A stretch of 46,454 bases of DNA, taken from an uncultured Spartobacteria bacterium (GTDB lineage: Bacteria; Verrucomicrobiota; Verrucomicrobiia; Chthoniobacterales; Chthoniobacteraceae). A program made the translations under genes and the position numbers. The notes below the pieces were generated by a model that was not told the DNA's origin, searched no databases, and was given only the letters and a program-made list of their open reading frames with translations. Shown one piece after another: positions 43,854 to 46,454 of this stretch. Within the stretch, counting starts at the first letter, position 1, and each line of letters opens with the position of its first letter. The stretch is taken from positions 1-46,454 of the forward strand of contig CAIRYQ010000095.1 in NCBI GenBank assembly GCA_903882875.1, given 5' to 3'.

Positions 43854-45055
43854 TGAGGATGGAGGTTGATGACAGTAATTTCGCCGCGCGAATTGCGGCA
43901 ATAGACAAGACCGTTCGCGAGCACGGGCGCGGTCCAGCATTTCGGGCCGAGAACTTTTGCGTGCGCGCTGGGCTTGAAGCCTTCCGGCGATGCGGGCGCG
44001 ATGAAAAGTTCGCCGTCGCCGCTGAGCGAGATCAGTTTTCCATCCGCGACGATCACTCCGCCGTTGCCGAATCCCGGCTGGCTCCACTTTTCCGCGCCCG
44101 TGGCGAACTCGATGCACTTCAGCGCGCCCTTCTCCGTCGTGTCGCCATCCACGCCGTAAAGATACCCCTCGTGCAGCACCGCGGCATTGAGCTGCGTGCG
44201 GAGCACCTTCGTCTTCCAGAGTTGCTTCGGCTCATCCGCGCCGAGTTGCAGCAGCGTGCCGCCCTTGCTGTAGCCCGTGGAAATGAACACACGGTCGCCG
44301 CTCACGATCGGGTCCGCGGCATTCACTCCATATTGCGTCACCCAGCGGAAACGCCACGCCTCCTTCCCGGTCACCGGATCCACCGCGAGGTAATTGGTTC
44401 CATTGCCAAACAGCGCAAACTTCGCGCCGCCGAACTCAAACGGCAGCGGCGTCGAGTAACCCGCGTCCTTCGGCGCGGACTTCCACACGACCCTGCCGTC
44501 CTTCTTGTCCACGCCCACGCCCGCCTCGCCGACATTCAGCACCAGCAGATTCCCGACAACGAGCGGCGCGCCCGTGAAGCCCCACATCGGCCCCGGCGCA
44601 CCCGTCTCCTTCGCGATATTCTTTTCCCACACCACCTTCCCGCTCGACGCATCGAGGCACATCAGATCCCCCCAGCGGCTCAGCCAGAACAGCCGCTCAC
44701 CGTCAAACGTCGTCGTCCCCGTCGTCCCGCCCTCGAAGAACTTGTCCCCCAGTTCCGCCGCATAGCTGTGCTTCCACAGCTCCTTGCCCGTCGCCGCATC
44801 GAAGCAGAATACCGTGTCCTTCCCATCCGCATGTCCCGCCGTCACCGCGCGCCCGCCCGAGACGACGATCGAGGAAAAGCCGAGCCCCACCTGCGCCTTC
44901 CACGCCACCGGCGCCTCACCTTTCCACTCGCTGCGCCAGCCCTTCTCCGCCGACACGCCATTGCGCGAAGGCCCGCGAAACTGCGGCCAGTCATCGGCGA
45001 CAGCAAGCATGGGGAACATGGCGGAATAAAGCAGGGCGACGCAAAAGTGGCGCAT
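43850..45055 (-). CDS. exported PQQ-like beta-propeller protein
   Basis: 401 residues from ATG 45055; signal peptide MRHFCVALLYSAMFPMLAVA. The mature protein starts DDWPQFRGPSRNGVS, the standard opening of planctomycete and verrucomicrobial PQQ propellers. Blades are visible by repeats of the type CFDAATGKELWKHSY, CLDASSGKVVWEKN, AVDPVTGKEAWRFRW, IEFATGAEKWSQP. It lacks obvious quinoprotein active-site residues, so is probably a scaffold, binding protein or BamB-like factor. It is coupled to the dehydrogenase gene downstream. Confidence 0.92.
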   Translation of the reverse strand: MRHFCVALLYSAMFPMLAVADDWPQFRGPSRNGVSAEKGWRSEWKGEAPVAWKAQVGLGFSSIVVSGGRAVTAGHADGKDTVFCFDAATGKELWKHSYAAELGDKFFEGGTTGTTTFDGERLFWLSRWGDLMCLDASSGKVVWEKNIAKETGAPGPMWGFTGAPLVVGNLLVLNVGEAGVGVDKKDGRVVWKSAPKDAGYSTPLPFEFGGAKFALFGNGTNYLAVDPVTGKEAWRFRWVTQYGVNAADPIVSGDRVFISTGYSKGGTLLQLGADEPKQLWKTKVLRTQLNAAVLHEGYLYGVDGDTTEKGALKCIEFATGAEKWSQPGFGNGGVIVADGKLISLSGDGELFIAPASPEGFKPSAHAKVLGPKCWTAPVLANGLVYCRNSRGEITVINLHPQ

Positions 45056-45320
45056 CCCCCAGCCATGACACGCCGCCGGTGCCGTGACAATCCACGATCC
45101 ACACACCGCACCTGCGGCGGCAGTTTTTTCATTGCCATCCACTCAATCAGCGAATAGGAAGCGGCCCGTATTTGCGATGAATGCGAACCCCCGAGGCGCG
45201 ATGAATTGCACGGCGTTCCCGAGTGAGCGGTGGGAACCGGAGGCTCCGCCGTCCCATCGCAAGCTCCCGGCGGCCCGGCACACATTCCGTTTTGCATCCG
45301 CACCCTTTCACCTCATCCAA
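45056..45320. other. intergenic region upstream of the PQQ gene
   Basis: No gene or terminator recognised in 45056-45320. It should hold the promoter of the PQQ-propeller gene. Confidence 0.35.
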
Positions 45321-45488
45321 TCGGCAATCCTCCCGTGCGAGCCATCCTCCCGAAAAAGGCAGCCCGCGTCCCGGAACTGCGAGCCGGACTCCCGGCAATC
45401 CGAACCGCCCTTCCCGAAGCCCGAACCTGCCTCCCGAAACTGCGAACCGGCCTTCCGGAATCGGGAGCCGGCCTTCTTTTCAGCCCAA
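45321..45488. repeat. degenerate 21-bp minisatellite, eight units
   Basis: Units begin at 45321, 45342, 45363, 45384, 45405, 45426, 45447 and 45468; a rough consensus is CCGGCCTCCCGGAACTGCGA. Units differ at several positions, so the array is old. It is open in several frames and would encode heptads such as AGSQFRE on the minus strand, but no start or gene context supports coding. Confidence 0.8.
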
Positions 45489-45583
45489 TCCAGCCGCACA
45501 AAACAGCAACAACCAAGCAGTTAGACAAAAACGCAACATCCAGTCCGCAAGCCAGCACGCTCAACCCAAAACAACCCACTCCC

Positions 45584-46352
45584 ATGACACCAGACAACCC
45601 CACCCCAGCACCCTCACCCCAGCACCCTCACCCCAGCACCCTCACCCCAGCCCGGCCCCGGCAAAAAGAAACGCAAATCCCCCGGCATCATCGCCCAGGA
45701 CACCCTCGACGCCATCGCCGTCGCCACCGACTGCTTCCGCACCGCCGACGAAGACCCCAACATCCTCGCCGCCCTCACCGACCGCGAATGGACCGGCCAG
45801 GCCGACCTCGGCCAGTCCATCGCCCGCTGTGGCAGCCTCATCAATGAAATCACCGGCAAACGCAGCGCCCGCACCGCCCGCACCGCCGACGAACTCGCCG
45901 CACGGCAGCAGCTCATCGTCGCCCTGAACCCCATCATCATCGCCGCCCGCGACAAATACCCCAAGGGCTCCTCCGAACGCTCCTCCTACGGCCTCGGCGA
46001 AGACCTCGACTCCGCCGGCACCGCCGACCTCCTCGCCCTCGCCAACTACGCCTTCACCCAGCTCACCGGCACCCCGCCGCCCGACACCCTCCCCGGCCTG
46101 AAGCCCGACGAAATCACCCTCCTCGGCACCCTTTACAGCCAGTACAAAGACGCCGACTGGGCGCAATCCAAAGCCCAGCGCACCGCCGAACAGGCCCTCA
46201 ACCAGCTCCACATCGAGGTGGACGGCACGCTCACCCCCCTGCGCCACAAATTCCAAAACAAAGCCGACCTCGCCTTCCCCCACACCGACAAAGCCAACCG
46301 CATCACCCGCAAATCCCTCCACCTCCCGCCCGACAAACGGGCGACGGACTAA
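45584..46352 (+). CDS. hypothetical protein, start out of frame through a 14-bp repeat (phase-variable or decayed)
   Basis: From about 45588 to TAA 46350-46352 one plus-strand frame is open and protein-like (ADEDPNILAALTDREWTGQA, KYPKGSSERSSYGLGEDL, TLYSQYKDADWAQSKAQRTA). It has no ATG, GTG or TTG except one GTG near its end, and a stop (TGA) at 45585. The only plausible start is ATG 45584 (MTPDNPTPAPSPQ), in a different frame, separated from the body by three copies of a 14-bp repeat at 45603-45644. Adding one repeat unit, or losing two, would join start and body into a protein of about 260 residues with a Pro-rich N-terminus then GPGKKKRKSPGIIAQDT. No conserved domain recognised. Either phase variation, a fixed frameshift, or a sequencing error in the repeat. 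Confidence 0.55.
45603..45644. repeat. 14-bp tandem repeat, three perfect copies
   Basis: CCCCAGCACCCTCA at 45603-45616, 45617-45630 and 45631-45644, with a partial fourth unit (CCCCAGC) from 45645. The unit length is not a multiple of three, so each gain or loss changes the downstream frame. Confidence 0.9.
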
Positions 46353-46454
46353 GTCGCCACGGAATGCACCCCCGTAGCCGCGCCTCGTTTCGCCGTAGCC
46401 GCCGACGGCAGGAGGCGGGCACTTCTCATGGCGGGATTCGGAACATGGAAAGCC
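46353..46454. other. window end, noncoding repeat-like sequence
   Basis: Contains GTAGCCGCGCC and CGTAGCCGCCGACGGCAGGA, resembling GC-rich dispersed intergenic repeats. No gene seen. Confidence 0.35.

Noticed and set aside
41745-43856. 703-codon plus-strand frame spanning TA, glyoxalase and dehydrogenase genes
   Set aside because: Runs antisense across three well-supported genes and has no recognisable domain.
45321-45488. CRISPR array or coding repeat gene
   Set aside because: Repeats are contiguous, degenerate and lack spacers; open frames over them have no start context or known homology.
45642-46322. 226-codon minus-strand frame at the right end
   Set aside because: Gly/Val/Glu/Ala-only composition typical of an antisense shadow; the plus-strand frame looks like a normal protein.

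Overview
The window is GC-rich chromosomal DNA from a Gram-negative bacterium with an outer membrane (secretin, Tat-exported enzymes, lipobox protein). The gene content suggests the Verrucomicrobiota (PVC group): FHA/serine-threonine kinases with a DWG motif in place of DFG, exported Gfo/Idh/MocA and PQQ-propeller proteins, a ThuA-like protein, GYF_2 and DUF4350/DUF4129 membrane proteins, a prepilin with an AFTLIEM start, and abundant short intergenic repeats. This assignment is inference from content; no rRNA is present, and I saw no tRNA.

Layout. 1-625 (minus): a partial XRE-like regulator whose C-terminus is a 42-bp (14-residue) tandem repeat running off the window. 1159-3927 (minus): FHA-kinase-TM-TPR-LRR receptor-like kinase. 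4082-4660: exported DUF4142 protein. 4973-11745 (plus): type IV pilus operon pilB1-pilT-pilB2-pilC-prepilin, with two collinear PilB paralogues either side of PilT; the matching secretin lies at 27001-28791. 11767-15000: aldo/keto reductase, SDR, a small basic protein and an orphan ParA. 15084-18224: SWIM-SNF2 helicase whose second half is clearly AT-richer than its first half, followed by 500 bp of gene debris. 18738-26161 (minus): a run of CarA, an 83-aa protein, a Gfo/Idh/MocA oxidoreductase, a ThuA-like protein, a Bpt/ATE-like aminoacyl-tRNA-protein transferase, a HAD phosphatase, a TIGR01777 epimerase and an Amidase_2. 26242-31026: TrpF, secretin, DUF971, YggS/PLPBP, MTA phosphorylase.

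31105-39206 (plus): a tight, translationally coupled envelope operon RDD - SpoIIM - DUF4129 - DUF4350 - MoxR AAA+ - DUF58, followed by an Amidase_3 and a GYF_2 protein. 39348-40847 (minus): a second FHA-kinase. 41170-41319: a previously hidden, highly structured RNA candidate (nested helices with G.U pairs on the plus strand). 41322-41873 (minus): BrnT/BrnA-type toxin-antitoxin pair. 41877-42065: small inverted-repeat element. 42066-45055 (minus): glyoxalase, Tat-exported Gfo/Idh/MocA dehydrogenase and exported PQQ propeller. 45321-45488: degenerate 21-bp minisatellite. 45584-46352 (plus): a gene whose only plausible ATG is thrown out of frame by a 14-bp tandem repeat, consistent with phase variation, decay or a sequencing error.

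Most noteworthy: the 14-bp-repeat frameshift gene, the structured RNA candidate, the repeat-tailed XRE protein, the LRR receptor kinase, and the mosaic composition of the SNF2 gene.
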